Below are positions 50,951-58,979 of a stretch of DNA of 64,000 nucleotides, in pieces. Below the pieces are notes generated by a model. That model was not told the origin of the DNA and searched no databases. It was given only the letters and a program-made list of their open reading frames with translations. The translations under genes were made by a program, and so were the position numbers. Location: positions 62,001-126,000 of the forward strand of contig JBAZUK010000004.1 in the NCBI GenBank assembly GCA_041661445.1, given 5' to 3'. This DNA comes from JBAZUK01 sp041661445. Lineage in GTDB: Bacteria > Chlamydiota > Chlamydiia > Chlamydiales > SM23-39. Position 1 is the first letter of the stretch. The number at the start of each line of letters is the position of its first letter.

Positions 50951-53274
50951 ATATCTAAAGACAAAATCTTTCTTGGCTTTGAGCCTTCCTGCGGGCCAAT
51001 TACTTTATTAGCTTCCAGCTCATCCATGATAGAAGCAGCTCTTGCATAACCGATTTTTAACTTTCTTTGCAGATAGGTTGTAGATGCATTTCTCGTAGTC
51101 AAAACTATTTCAAGAGCTTGGTCATAAAGAGCATCTTTAGCATTAGAAGTTTCTGAGTTTTCTTCTTCTGTAGTGGCCATTGCATCAAAAGATGGTATTA
51201 AATAATTTGTCGGATATTTCTCACAGATGTTTTCTATTATTTTATTAATATCTTCATCTCTTATGTAAGCGCCTTGCGCTCGGATCAACTGAGAAGATCC
51301 CGGCTGAGCGAAAAGCATATCTCCATTGCCCAGTAAAGACTCGGCTCCAACTTCATCTAGAATAATCTGCGAGTTTATTCTGCTGGATACCTTGAAGGCA
51401 ATTCGGGAAGGAAAATTGGCTTTTATTATACCGGTAATTACTTCGCGCGACGGTCTTTGAGTAGCAAGAATTAAATGAATGCCGACAGCCCTTGCCATTT
51501 GCGCAATTCTGGTAATCGGAGTTTCAAGATCGGAAGAAGATACCATCATAAGGTCAGCGAATTCATCAAAGATCGCTACAATTATAGGAAGTTTTTCCGG
51601 AATCTGGATTTCTAAATCCTTTTCTTCTTTTTTTATTTTTCTTTGATTGAAAGCCGTGATGTTTCTTAAAGATAAGTTTTTTAGGATATCATATCTTTGA
51701 TGCATCTCTCTAACCAGCCATTGAAGAGCGGCATAAGCTCCGTGAGGTTCTGTTATAACCGGAGCAAGCATATGAGGTAAATTGGAGTATTGTGTAAGTT
51801 CGACTTTTTTTGGATCTACCATTAACAGCTTTATTTCATCGGGTGGAAGGTTCATCAAGATGGACATGACCATTGTGTTTATGCAAACTGATTTTCCTGA
51901 GCCGGTAGCTCCCGCTATGAGCATGTGAGGCATTTTTGTAAGATCTGCTGTGACATATTCACCGGTAACGGTTTTTCCTAATAAGAGAGGAACGGATTTT
52001 TTCTTAGGATTATTCTGATAGTTGAATAACATTTCTTTTAAGCTTACTTCCTGAGGATACAAAGAAGGAATTTCCACTCCGACAGCAGCCTTCCCAGGTA
52101 TCGGGGCTATGATTCTAATTGATTTTGCCTCTAAATTTAAGGCAATGTCATTTTCCAGAGATTTAATTTTTTGAACTTTAACTCCAATTGACGGATGTAC
52201 TTCAAAAGATGTAATAGTAGGTCCGCAGTTGATCTCGCCAACCTGGGCTATGATGCCAAAGTTTTTTAAGGTTTCTTCTAATACCTCGGCCTGTTTTTTG
52301 AGCTCCTTTTTAACAGTCGGGTGATCAATTTTAGGCGGATCGGTTAATAAATCCAAAGGAGGTATGTGATAAGGTTTTTTTAGTTTGTCAGTGAATGTGG
52401 GATTCTTGTAGTTAATATCTTTTGCATTGGAATTTATATTTACTTCTTTTTCTTTAATTACATTGGGGCTAGGTTCTATAATTTTTGTGGGAATTTCATT
52501 GTGGATAATCGGAGTTTTAGGTTTTATTTTTATCTCCGGCAAATTTGTTTCTTTAACAATTTTTTCTTCTTTGTTCTTTAATATTTTTTCAAAGAAATTT
52601 ATTAATGATACAAGAAGCTGTTTCATGTATTTTTTACTTTCCGGCTTTTGTCTGGATTTTTTGATTCTATCTGCGATATTTTTAGAAATAGTGATAACGT
52701 TCAATCCTGTAAAAAATAAAAATGAAATCAGAGCAGAAGTTGAAAAAATCAATATGCAGCCAACTGTGCTAAGAATCTGTTTTAAGTTCAAAAAAGATAA
52801 ATCTTTGTAAATAAAATAAAAGAACTGACCGCCTAAATTGTATCTTGTCTGCATTTGGGGAATCGGCCTGTAATGATAAATCTGATCTGTGAATATTTTT
52901 TTATCGTATGATGAAAAAATTCCCGGAAACTGGTCAGCATAAATATTTAATAAAAAACAAGAAGAGATTAAAAAAACAAAAAAACTGATAGATTTTAAGA
53001 AGAAATTATCAAGGTTTTTATTAGAGGCATATCTTATACCGATCCATCCCAGGTATAAAATAAATAAATATGAAGCTAATCCGAATAAATAGTTTAAAAT
53101 ATATGCGCTGTAATAGCCTAAAAATCCAAGCCAATTGGAATTAGGCTGATATTTGACAAAGCTGAACAAAGATAAAAACAATAAAAAATTCAGGCAAAGA
53201 ATTAAAAGTCCTTTAACTTCAGAATTTTTTTTCTGTTTTACAAATTTTTTCTTGTTAATTGGTTTTTTTTTCAT
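50947..53274 (-). CDS. ftsK: DNA translocase FtsK
   Basis: FtsK is a septal DNA pump that clears the chromosome from the division plane and activates XerCD recombination. The 775-residue protein has four or five N-terminal membrane helices (within residues 1-200), a linker rich in Lys, Pro and Ile (ETNLPEIKIKPKTPIIHNEI), and a motor domain with Walker A AGATGSGKSVCINTMV near residue 455, Walker B IVAIFDEFADLMMV near 555 and ATQRPSREVITGIIKANFP near 595. The C-terminal gamma domain that reads polar DNA sequences is visible as YDQALEIVLTTRNASTTYLQ with RKLKIGYARAASIMDELEAN. Its start overlaps uppP by four bases. Confidence 0.97.
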   Translation of the reverse strand: MKKKPINKKKFVKQKKNSEVKGLLILCLNFLLFLSLFSFVKYQPNSNWLGFLGYYSAYILNYLFGLASYLFILYLGWIGIRYASNKNLDNFFLKSISFFVFLISSCFLLNIYADQFPGIFSSYDKKIFTDQIYHYRPIPQMQTRYNLGGQFFYFIYKDLSFLNLKQILSTVGCILIFSTSALISFLFFTGLNVITISKNIADRIKKSRQKPESKKYMKQLLVSLINFFEKILKNKEEKIVKETNLPEIKIKPKTPIIHNEIPTKIIEPSPNVIKEKEVNINSNAKDINYKNPTFTDKLKKPYHIPPLDLLTDPPKIDHPTVKKELKKQAEVLEETLKNFGIIAQVGEINCGPTITSFEVHPSIGVKVQKIKSLENDIALNLEAKSIRIIAPIPGKAAVGVEIPSLYPQEVSLKEMLFNYQNNPKKKSVPLLLGKTVTGEYVTADLTKMPHMLIAGATGSGKSVCINTMVMSILMNLPPDEIKLLMVDPKKVELTQYSNLPHMLAPVITEPHGAYAALQWLVREMHQRYDILKNLSLRNITAFNQRKIKKEEKDLEIQIPEKLPIIVAIFDEFADLMMVSSSDLETPITRIAQMARAVGIHLILATQRPSREVITGIIKANFPSRIAFKVSSRINSQIILDEVGAESLLGNGDMLFAQPGSSQLIRAQGAYIRDEDINKIIENICEKYPTNYLIPSFDAMATTEEENSETSNAKDALYDQALEIVLTTRNASTTYLQRKLKIGYARAASIMDELEANKVIGPQEGSKPRKILSLDI

Positions 53275-54044
53275 TTTACAAAATATAAATAAATAAAGCT
53301 AAAAAAAGCAAGCCCTAGTAAATACCAGGCAAAAGGTTTTAGTTTTTTATGCGATCTTATCAAAAAAATAAATTTTATCACTAAAAAACCAACGGTTAAT
53401 GATGCTAAAAAACCTATCAAATAGCATCCAAATGAAGCATTATCTATTTCGGGAGCATTTTTAAAATATTTCAATCCTTCTAAAAAGTTTCCCCCAAGTA
53501 TTGTGGGAATGGCTAATAAAAAAGAAAATTTAATGGCTTCTTCTATTTTCCATCCTCTCAAATAACCCGAAGAGATCGTCCAGCCGCTTCTAGATAAACC
53601 AGGTATTAGCGCAAATGCTTGCATAACTCCAATTAATAGCACATCCTTGATTTTTCTTTTAGAAGATAAATTTTCATTTTCTTTAATCTGGATTTTTGAG
53701 CAGATAAATAAAATTAATGATGTGAGAAGTAAACTAAATGGCAAAAACTTGATCTGAGAAAAATAATTTATAGGGGATTTTAATAAAAAATATACCGGAA
53801 ATAGCGGCAATATCGCTAAAAAAATAATCCAATAGTGCTTTTGCCTGATGATATTAATTATATCTTTTCTTAAAAAGATTATTGCGGCGATCGTAGTCCC
53901 TAAATGACAGCAAAGGTCAAATAATATATCTTCTTTGATATTAAACAGCATGGATATCAATTTAAGATGAGCTGATGAGCTCACAGGGAAAAATTCAGTC
54001 AGTCCCTGGACAATACCTAAAAGCAGTGATTTAAAAATAAGCAC
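53271..54044 (-). CDS. uppP: undecaprenyl-diphosphate phosphatase UppP (BacA)
   Basis: A 257-residue membrane enzyme that recycles undecaprenyl diphosphate to the lipid carrier for peptidoglycan and polysaccharides. The two signature segments are GLTEFFPVSSSAHLKL near residue 14 (Glu and Ser essential) and PGLSRSGWTISSGYLRG near 148 (Arg essential), within about eight helices. It is coupled to ftsK by a four-base overlap (ATGA). Its presence supports active lipid II cycling together with MurE, PBP3 and the amidases in this window. Confidence 0.96.
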   Translation of the reverse strand: MLIFKSLLLGIVQGLTEFFPVSSSAHLKLISMLFNIKEDILFDLCCHLGTTIAAIIFLRKDIINIIRQKHYWIIFLAILPLFPVYFLLKSPINYFSQIKFLPFSLLLTSLILFICSKIQIKENENLSSKRKIKDVLLIGVMQAFALIPGLSRSGWTISSGYLRGWKIEEAIKFSFLLAIPTILGGNFLEGLKYFKNAPEIDNASFGCYLIGFLASLTVGFLVIKFIFLIRSHKKLKPFAWYLLGLAFFSFIYLYFVK

Positions 54045-54071
54045 AGGTTTTTTAAGATGTTAAAAAATTGG

Positions 54072-54145
54072 GCGATTGACGGGACTCGAACCCGCGACAT
54101 TCGGAACCACAATCCGACACTCTAACCAACTGAGCTACAATCGCC
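54072..54145 (-). tRNA. tRNA-His (anticodon GTG)
   Basis: On the minus strand the cloverleaf has the extra G(-1) opposite C73 that is typical of tRNA-His, acceptor GCGATTG/CAATCGC, D-arm GCTCAGTTGGTTAGAGT, anticodon arm TCGGA-TTGTGGT-TCCGA giving anticodon GTG, and T-arm GCGGGTTCGAGTCCCGT. CCA is not fully encoded. Confidence 0.94.
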
Positions 54146-54480
54146 ATAAAAACAATACATTTTTAAACAAATTACTATTTTAAGTCAAATCCGATAAAGT
54201 ATATTTAAAAAAAATATCAACTTAAAATTCTAACTTAACATTTTTCTGTTTAATTAGATTTTTTAGGCCTTCCGTTTCTTTTTTTTACTAGTGTTTAAAA
54301 TTTTTTTTACGATCTATTTTCATTTAAGGATAAAATTAATAATGTTAATAATTTTATTTTTTTTTAATTATAATATAATTCTTTAATTATAATATTATCA
54401 CTAGTATAATTGTTATTTTAAAGTTATTGTAATTAACAAACAATTATTAATATTTAAAGATTTAAAATTAGGAGCGAATA
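54146..54480. other. AT-rich intergenic region, nothing recognised
   Basis: About 335 bases of very AT-rich sequence with long A and T runs between tRNA-His and the gene at 54481. No open frame, hairpin terminator or RNA gene is recognised. The promoter of the downstream gene must lie here; TTAGGAGCG directly before the ATG is its ribosome binding site. Confidence 0.4.
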
Positions 54481-54978
54481 ATGAGCAGTGTAAGTTTTTT
54501 TGGATGTTTTGAAGGAAGAAAATATGATAGGTTTCTTGATGATGCAAAAATAATATCAGAATCTGCGGGATATTATCATGCAAAACTTTGTTGGCTGCCT
54601 GGTGCGATACCTTCTTATGATACACCTCATCCGCTTCAAGGGACAGTTCGATGGATAAAAGGATTTATCCCAGGTTTTATTGCTGATGCAGAGCACTCAT
54701 CTGAATATGCATTAAATTGGTCGGTTTCTTTAATAAATTGTAATTCCGTACCTTCTGTGATTGATAATAGGGAAGAAGATGCCAAATGTTTTTTAGATGC
54801 TTATAGAGCCTTGATACTGCAGTCAAAATTATATAAAACCCAAAATGCTAAAGCCTCAAAAAATTATGAAACGGCAGCTAATAGTGTATATGATTTTGCA
54901 TCTAAATTTTTTAAAGAAGAAGTTACTAGTCTTGCACTAAGCAGAATGGGATTTTCTTTGAGCAGGAATTTTAGATAA
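54481..54978 (+). CDS. 165-residue protein, unknown
   Basis: The gene has a good ribosome binding site (TTAGGAG, 7 bases before the ATG). The protein is soluble, without signal or membrane helix, and contains a Pro/Trp/Gly-rich middle (LPGAIPSYDTPHPLQGTVRW, then IKGFIPGFIADAEHSSEYAL) and helical ends (EEDAKCFLDAYRALILQSKL). No family is recognised. It stands alone between AT-rich gaps, with a decayed DUF4143-type relic on the other side. It could be a lineage-specific effector; nothing in the sequence confirms it. Confidence 0.6.
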   Translation: MSSVSFFGCFEGRKYDRFLDDAKIISESAGYYHAKLCWLPGAIPSYDTPHPLQGTVRWIKGFIPGFIADAEHSSEYALNWSVSLINCNSVPSVIDNREEDAKCFLDAYRALILQSKLYKTQNAKASKNYETAANSVYDFASKFFKEEVTSLALSRMGFSLSRNFR

Positions 54979-55026
54979 GCAATAAATTTTTAATTTTAAA
55001 ATTTTTTCTAAAGCTAAAAATAAGAA

Positions 55027-55258
55027 TCAGGCATTGATATTTAGCTTTTTTTTTGAATACATTAGCTCATAGCAATTTTCGGCAGCGAATAATTGAAAAT
55101 CTTCAATTTTTGAGTTTTTATCCCAACTTAGATTATCACGCCTCTTTCTGCTTTCTCAGGCGTTTGTTTATGAAAATATTTTAAAAAGAAGATGAAAAAG
55201 TTTTGTCACTTTTGATCTCAATGGGAATAAGTCGAGAGCCGCTATAAAACAACAAACC
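55027..55258 (-). pseudogene. relic of a DUF4143-like gene, frameshifted
   Basis: On the minus strand the text GLLFYSGSRLIPIEIKSDKT is followed by FSSSF and a stop, then, after a frameshift, RDNLSWDKNSKIEDFQLFAA and ENCYELMYSKKKLNINA before a stop. The 'SG..LIPIEIKS.KT' block matches the active strand of DUF4143 or a similar PD-(D/E)XK-like domain; the last part is not recognised. At least one frameshift and a premature stop make it non-functional. It is the second such relic in the window (compare 10492-10793). Confidence 0.45.
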
Positions 55259-55294
55259 AACTTTAGATTATCTAAGGTGCAACTTTAGATTATC
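55259..55294. repeat. two copies of AACTTTAGATTATC, 22 bases apart
   Basis: Identical 14-base units at 55259-55272 and 55281-55294; a third copy lacking one T lies at 55125-55137. They are short direct repeats within and beside the decayed gene and may be by-products of replication slippage. Confidence 0.45.
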
Positions 55295-55359
55295 ACAACT
55301 ATCATTATAAAAAATGAAAGAGATAATAATATTAAATTTTATATTTAACTTTTTTTGCT

Positions 55360-56904
55360 TTAAAAAAGATCTAAATACTTAGGTGTAATTTTTTCTTCAT
55401 TACTATGCTTCAGTATCAAAAATAAAAGTCCAACAAGAGCTAGATAAATTATAACAAATTCAAAGCTGATGCTTTGTGATCTCAAATAAATTTGCAGGTT
55501 AGCCGGTGGATTATCAGATAGCATTAAAATAAATTTTGTAAAATAAGTGGAAATATAATTAATGACATATCCGATTTGAGGGAATGTAAAATAAAAAATT
55601 AGAGCAAAAATAACCATCATCATGCAAATACCGACTAAAAAGGGTATAAATAGATTATATATAAAACCTAAAAAAGCAAACTTGTGAAAATGAAATAACA
55701 CGACCGGAATTATAAAAATGTTCACAACTAAGGACAGACATATGCTTTGTCTTATAAAATTTAATATTTTTTCTAAAATTTTTGAGATCCAATCAAGTTC
55801 ATTTATTTCTTTCTCAGATCTTTTTTTAATGAATTTATCGAAATAATCATCTGTTAATGTAAATCCTAAGAGGATCGCGAAAGTGCTTAAATAACTTAAC
55901 TGAAATCCGATGTTTGCAATGTTGAGTGGATTTAATATTAAAATAACTATCATGCTTGCCCCGATAGAATTTAAAGCAAAATATTTTCTGTTGATCAGAC
56001 TTGCTGATAAAGCCATTAAAATCATTATATAAGATCTTTCAACAGATACCAGGGGACCTACGAATAAGAAATATAAATTTACTATTATTATAAGAAGAAA
56101 AGCAACTGTTTTTGGTGAAAAGAAACATCTTAGGACTGAAGAAAAAAATATAGTGAGCACCCCGAAATGAAATCCAGATATGGCAAGAACATGCTGAAGA
56201 CCTATTTTAGAAAAATTAAATGTCAATAGTTTGTGAGTGTTGTCTCCTGTCAAAAGAGTATGAAGAAAATCAGCTCCATTTTTATCATTTATTATTTTTT
56301 TCAGAATCTGATGAAATTTTTTTTTCAAATCGAAGCGCAGATTCGTGATGCTTGTAATTTTTTTATCCTGAACCCACTTTGCTTTAGATTTTAGCTGATA
56401 ATTATATTTTCTCGTGGCTATCAGCTGACCCGGGATTACGTAAGTGTGATCAGAAGAATATTTTTTTTTAGATGAAACTGAACAGGGGATATTTTTGAAT
56501 TCATTTTTATCAGTTCGGAAAGATACTAAATTTCCCTGATATAAATAACTTTTCCGATTAAAATAATAAGATTCCTTGATCGATTTGATTTCAAATTTAG
56601 CTGTTCCGGTAATTTCTGAATTTATCTGTTTTAAATCTGAAAAATTAAAATAACAATAGGCGAAAGCAAGAGAAAAGGCGCTGATAGCAAAAAAAAGAGA
56701 TTTCTTATTCCAGATAAAAACTAAAAAAATTAAATAAATTAAATTTTCATAAAAATAAGCTGCAATGCCTAATAAAAAAAATATCCCAAGGTATAAACAG
56801 GGATAGGTTGATAAAAAAGTATCGGCAAATTTTAAGTTTTTCATCTTAATAAAAGTTATAATTCTGAATGGAATTCGCTTTTTAAGGAAGTTTTTTTTCT
56901 TCAT
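55360..56904 (-). CDS. comEC: ComEC/Rec2 DNA-uptake channel, membrane part only
   Basis: ComEC forms the inner-membrane channel for single-stranded DNA in natural competence. The 514-residue protein contains the N-terminal helices, the soluble OB-like region (ITGTAKFEIKSIKESYYFNR), and the competence domain with LLTGDNTHKLLTFNFSKIGL then QHVLAISGFHFGVLTIFFSS near residue 235, and later NIANIGFQLSYLSTFAILLG. The C-terminal metallo-beta-lactamase domain present in many ComEC proteins is absent, so a separate nuclease would be needed. In Chlamydia the homologue (CT339) lies near ptsH, ptsI, ybaB and dnaX as here. The gene is divergent from the SUKH-like gene with a 74-base gap. Confidence 0.92.
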   Translation of the reverse strand: MKKKNFLKKRIPFRIITFIKMKNLKFADTFLSTYPCLYLGIFFLLGIAAYFYENLIYLIFLVFIWNKKSLFFAISAFSLAFAYCYFNFSDLKQINSEITGTAKFEIKSIKESYYFNRKSYLYQGNLVSFRTDKNEFKNIPCSVSSKKKYSSDHTYVIPGQLIATRKYNYQLKSKAKWVQDKKITSITNLRFDLKKKFHQILKKIINDKNGADFLHTLLTGDNTHKLLTFNFSKIGLQHVLAISGFHFGVLTIFFSSVLRCFFSPKTVAFLLIIIVNLYFLFVGPLVSVERSYIMILMALSASLINRKYFALNSIGASMIVILILNPLNIANIGFQLSYLSTFAILLGFTLTDDYFDKFIKKRSEKEINELDWISKILEKILNFIRQSICLSLVVNIFIIPVVLFHFHKFAFLGFIYNLFIPFLVGICMMMVIFALIFYFTFPQIGYVINYISTYFTKFILMLSDNPPANLQIYLRSQSISFEFVIIYLALVGLLFLILKHSNEEKITPKYLDLF

Positions 56905-56978
56905 TCATATTAATACAAATATTTTTTCTTTAAAAAAGTATACTTTTGATTTATTATACTACCTATGTAAGAGGTTAG

Positions 56979-57767
56979 ATGAATAATTCTGTCGCTGAAT
57001 ATTATCAAAAAAACTTAATAAGTGGATTTGAAGATATAATTATCGTTGAAAAAGAAACGAAAGCTTCATTCGAAGAGCTTAAAAAATTGGCCCCGAATTT
57101 TCCAAAAGCCTGGCATGAGCTTTCTCAATTAGATTTGTCTGACAAAATTGAATTTTCATCGCTGTTTTTTTCAAAAACAATCCCTTATCTTCCGCATATT
57201 TATCCTAAAGTCCTTGATTTTTTTTCTAACCTCGAAGATTTATCAGTGATCATGAGTAAAAAACCTAAGCTGCCGAATTATGATGTTGAGCTGGTATATA
57301 GCATGATGAATGATTCGACTTTTTTTAGAGGGAGGCCTCCATTGGATAGCTTTTCTATCAGCCTGGTTAATCGTCAATTTAATGAAAGTTTACCTCATGA
57401 TTTTTTAAGTTTTTTAAAGATACACAATGGATTTGCTAAAAATAATGACAGCGGTGTAATAGAAGCTGAAAACATCTATGATGTTACAAATAATATGCTG
57501 GATTTGATAGAAGACCAAAAAAAAATAGTTACCTGTAATAATCAAATCATTGATCCAAAGGATTTGATATTTTTTTATCAGAGTTATCAGAAAGTGGATT
57601 TTCAATGTTTTTATAATAGATGGGTGTCAAATTCAGATATTGGAAATGTCTATTATTCATATAGCGATAGTACCATATCTAATTTTCACGACAAGGCAAC
57701 CGAAAATATGGCTTTTGCTACTTTTTTAGATTGGTTGGTTTTTTATTTAGAGATGGTGGAATTTTAA
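56979..57767 (+). CDS. SMI1/KNR4 (SUKH)-like protein next to hprK
   Basis: A 262-residue soluble protein. From about residue 130 it has the SUKH pattern: an entry FNESLPHDFLSFLKIHNGFA ('LP.d...fl..hNG' is the family hallmark), then INxxx loops and a C-terminal aromatic strand FATFLDWLVFYLEMVEF. The N-terminal 120 residues are helical and unrecognised (FEELKKLAPNFPKAWHELSQ). SUKH proteins act as immunity proteins against toxins, or as regulatory adaptors in eukaryotes. It is two bases ahead of hprK and thus in its operon; Chlamydia has an uncharacterised gene at this place (between comEC and ptsH), so the gene is probably a core regulator rather than a toxin antidote (inference). Confidence 0.6.
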   Translation: MNNSVAEYYQKNLISGFEDIIIVEKETKASFEELKKLAPNFPKAWHELSQLDLSDKIEFSSLFFSKTIPYLPHIYPKVLDFFSNLEDLSVIMSKKPKLPNYDVELVYSMMNDSTFFRGRPPLDSFSISLVNRQFNESLPHDFLSFLKIHNGFAKNNDSGVIEAENIYDVTNNMLDLIEDQKKIVTCNNQIIDPKDLIFFYQSYQKVDFQCFYNRWVSNSDIGNVYYSYSDSTISNFHDKATENMAFATFLDWLVFYLEMVEF

Positions 57768-57769
57768 CT

Positions 57770-58738
57770 ATGTATACAGTTGGTGATTTTTTTAATAAAT
57801 ATAAAGATAGCCTTGGTTTAAAGTTAATTACCGGAAAAGAGGGATTGAAAAACCGCATTAAAAAACCTGAAGTTCATAGACCCGGCTTAAGCTTGACCGG
57901 ATATATCAAAAATTACAAGTCTTATAGAATTTTGATTTTCGGCAAAGGGGAAATCGAATATTTAAAAGGGTTAGACAAGGATCTTCGGCGGACAAGATTG
58001 GAATTTATCTCCAAAGACGTCCCTGCGATCATAGTCTCTCATAAGAGCAAGCCATTAAAAGAGTTGACTGCTATTTGTGAAAAAAATCAAATTCCGCTTT
58101 TGCTAACGGATTTAGATACAATGACGCTTACTAGCAAAATGATAATTATTTTAAATAATGATTTTTCTCCATCCATTACTGTCCATGGTACTTTAGTAGA
58201 GGTCTTTGGGGTCGGAGTTTTGATCCAGGGAGAATCTTCAGTAGGAAAAAGCGAAGCTGCATTAGGCCTTCTGGAAAGAGGCCATAGGCTTATTTCAGAT
58301 GATATTGTAAAAATAAAAAAGAAGGATGATAGCTGTCTTACAGGATCAGGTCCTGAACTTACAAGACATTTAGTGGAAGTAAGAGGAGTAGGGATCATAA
58401 ATGTTGCCCATTTATTTGGAGCCGTCAGCGTAAGATCGGACAAGGTCTTGGATATAATTATAAAATTGGAACAGTGGGACGATACCCATTTTTATGACAG
58501 AGTCGGTTTGGAAGAAAAATATTTTGATATTTTAGGTGTAAATTTACCTTTTCATCTTTTGCCAGTAAAGCCCGGAAGAGATGTTGTTTTATTAATAGAA
58601 ACATTAACTTTAAATCATCGCTTGAAAAGTAGTGGATATAATTCCGCAAAAGAATTTAATATTAAATTGCTTGAGATGATTTCAAAAAGGAAAAAAAAGC
58701 CAAGTGAAATTACAGAAAACGCTGATAGTAAAAAATGA
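57770..58738 (+). CDS. hprK: HPr kinase/phosphorylase
   Basis: HprK phosphorylates HPr on Ser using ATP and reverses this with phosphate. The ATG at 57770 gives a 322-residue protein with the family N-terminus (MYTVGDFFNKYKDSLGLKLI); an earlier in-frame start would reach back into the SUKH-like gene. Visible are HGTLVEVFGVGVLIQGES near residue 139, the P-loop GESSVGKSEAAL (154-165), LISDDIVKIK near 174, and the C-terminal signature ARG-VGIIN-like text EVRGVGIINVAHLFG near 215. It overlaps ptsH by 35 bases. HprK in bacteria without visible sugar permeases has regulatory duties. Confidence 0.95.
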   Translation: MYTVGDFFNKYKDSLGLKLITGKEGLKNRIKKPEVHRPGLSLTGYIKNYKSYRILIFGKGEIEYLKGLDKDLRRTRLEFISKDVPAIIVSHKSKPLKELTAICEKNQIPLLLTDLDTMTLTSKMIIILNNDFSPSITVHGTLVEVFGVGVLIQGESSVGKSEAALGLLERGHRLISDDIVKIKKKDDSCLTGSGPELTRHLVEVRGVGIINVAHLFGAVSVRSDKVLDIIIKLEQWDDTHFYDRVGLEEKYFDILGVNLPFHLLPVKPGRDVVLLIETLTLNHRLKSSGYNSAKEFNIKLLEMISKRKKKPSEITENADSKK

Positions 58739-58979
58739 TTTAGGTCTACATATAAGACCTGCAGCGACAATTGTCAAATTGCTGCAGTCAGTTAAATCAC
58801 AGGTTTTTTTCACATTGAAAAAAGAAACTGTTAATGCAAAAAGCATAATGAGCATTCTAATGCTTGCAGCTAAAAAGGATTCTTCAATTACTATTACTGT
58901 TGAAGGATTAGATGCCGAGATTGTCATGAAGAAAATAACCGATTGTTTTGAAAAAGGTTTTGGTGAATCAAATGAATGA
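58704..58979 (+). CDS. ptsH: phosphocarrier HPr
   Basis: The 91-residue HPr has both phosphorylation sites: His16 in NDLGLHIRPAATIVKLLQ for EI and Ser47 in VNAKSIMSILMLAA for HprK, which is encoded just before it. Both sites in one protein next to both enzymes argue for working regulation by two phosphorylation states. It overlaps hprK by 35 bases and ptsI by 8 bases. In Chlamydia, HPr and EI are present without full sugar-transport subunits, and none appears here. Confidence 0.95.
   Translation: MKLQKTLIVKNDLGLHIRPAATIVKLLQSVKSQVFFTLKKETVNAKSIMSILMLAAKKDSSITITVEGLDAEIVMKKITDCFEKGFGESNE

Noticed and set aside
57731..57769. Upstream start of hprK
   Set aside because: It would overlap the SUKH-like gene and add a non-family leader; the ATG at 57770 gives the typical HprK N-terminus.
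58948..58971. Upstream start of ptsI
   Set aside because: It lies inside ptsH; the ATG at 58972 overlaps the ptsH stop as in coupled genes and fits the family length.
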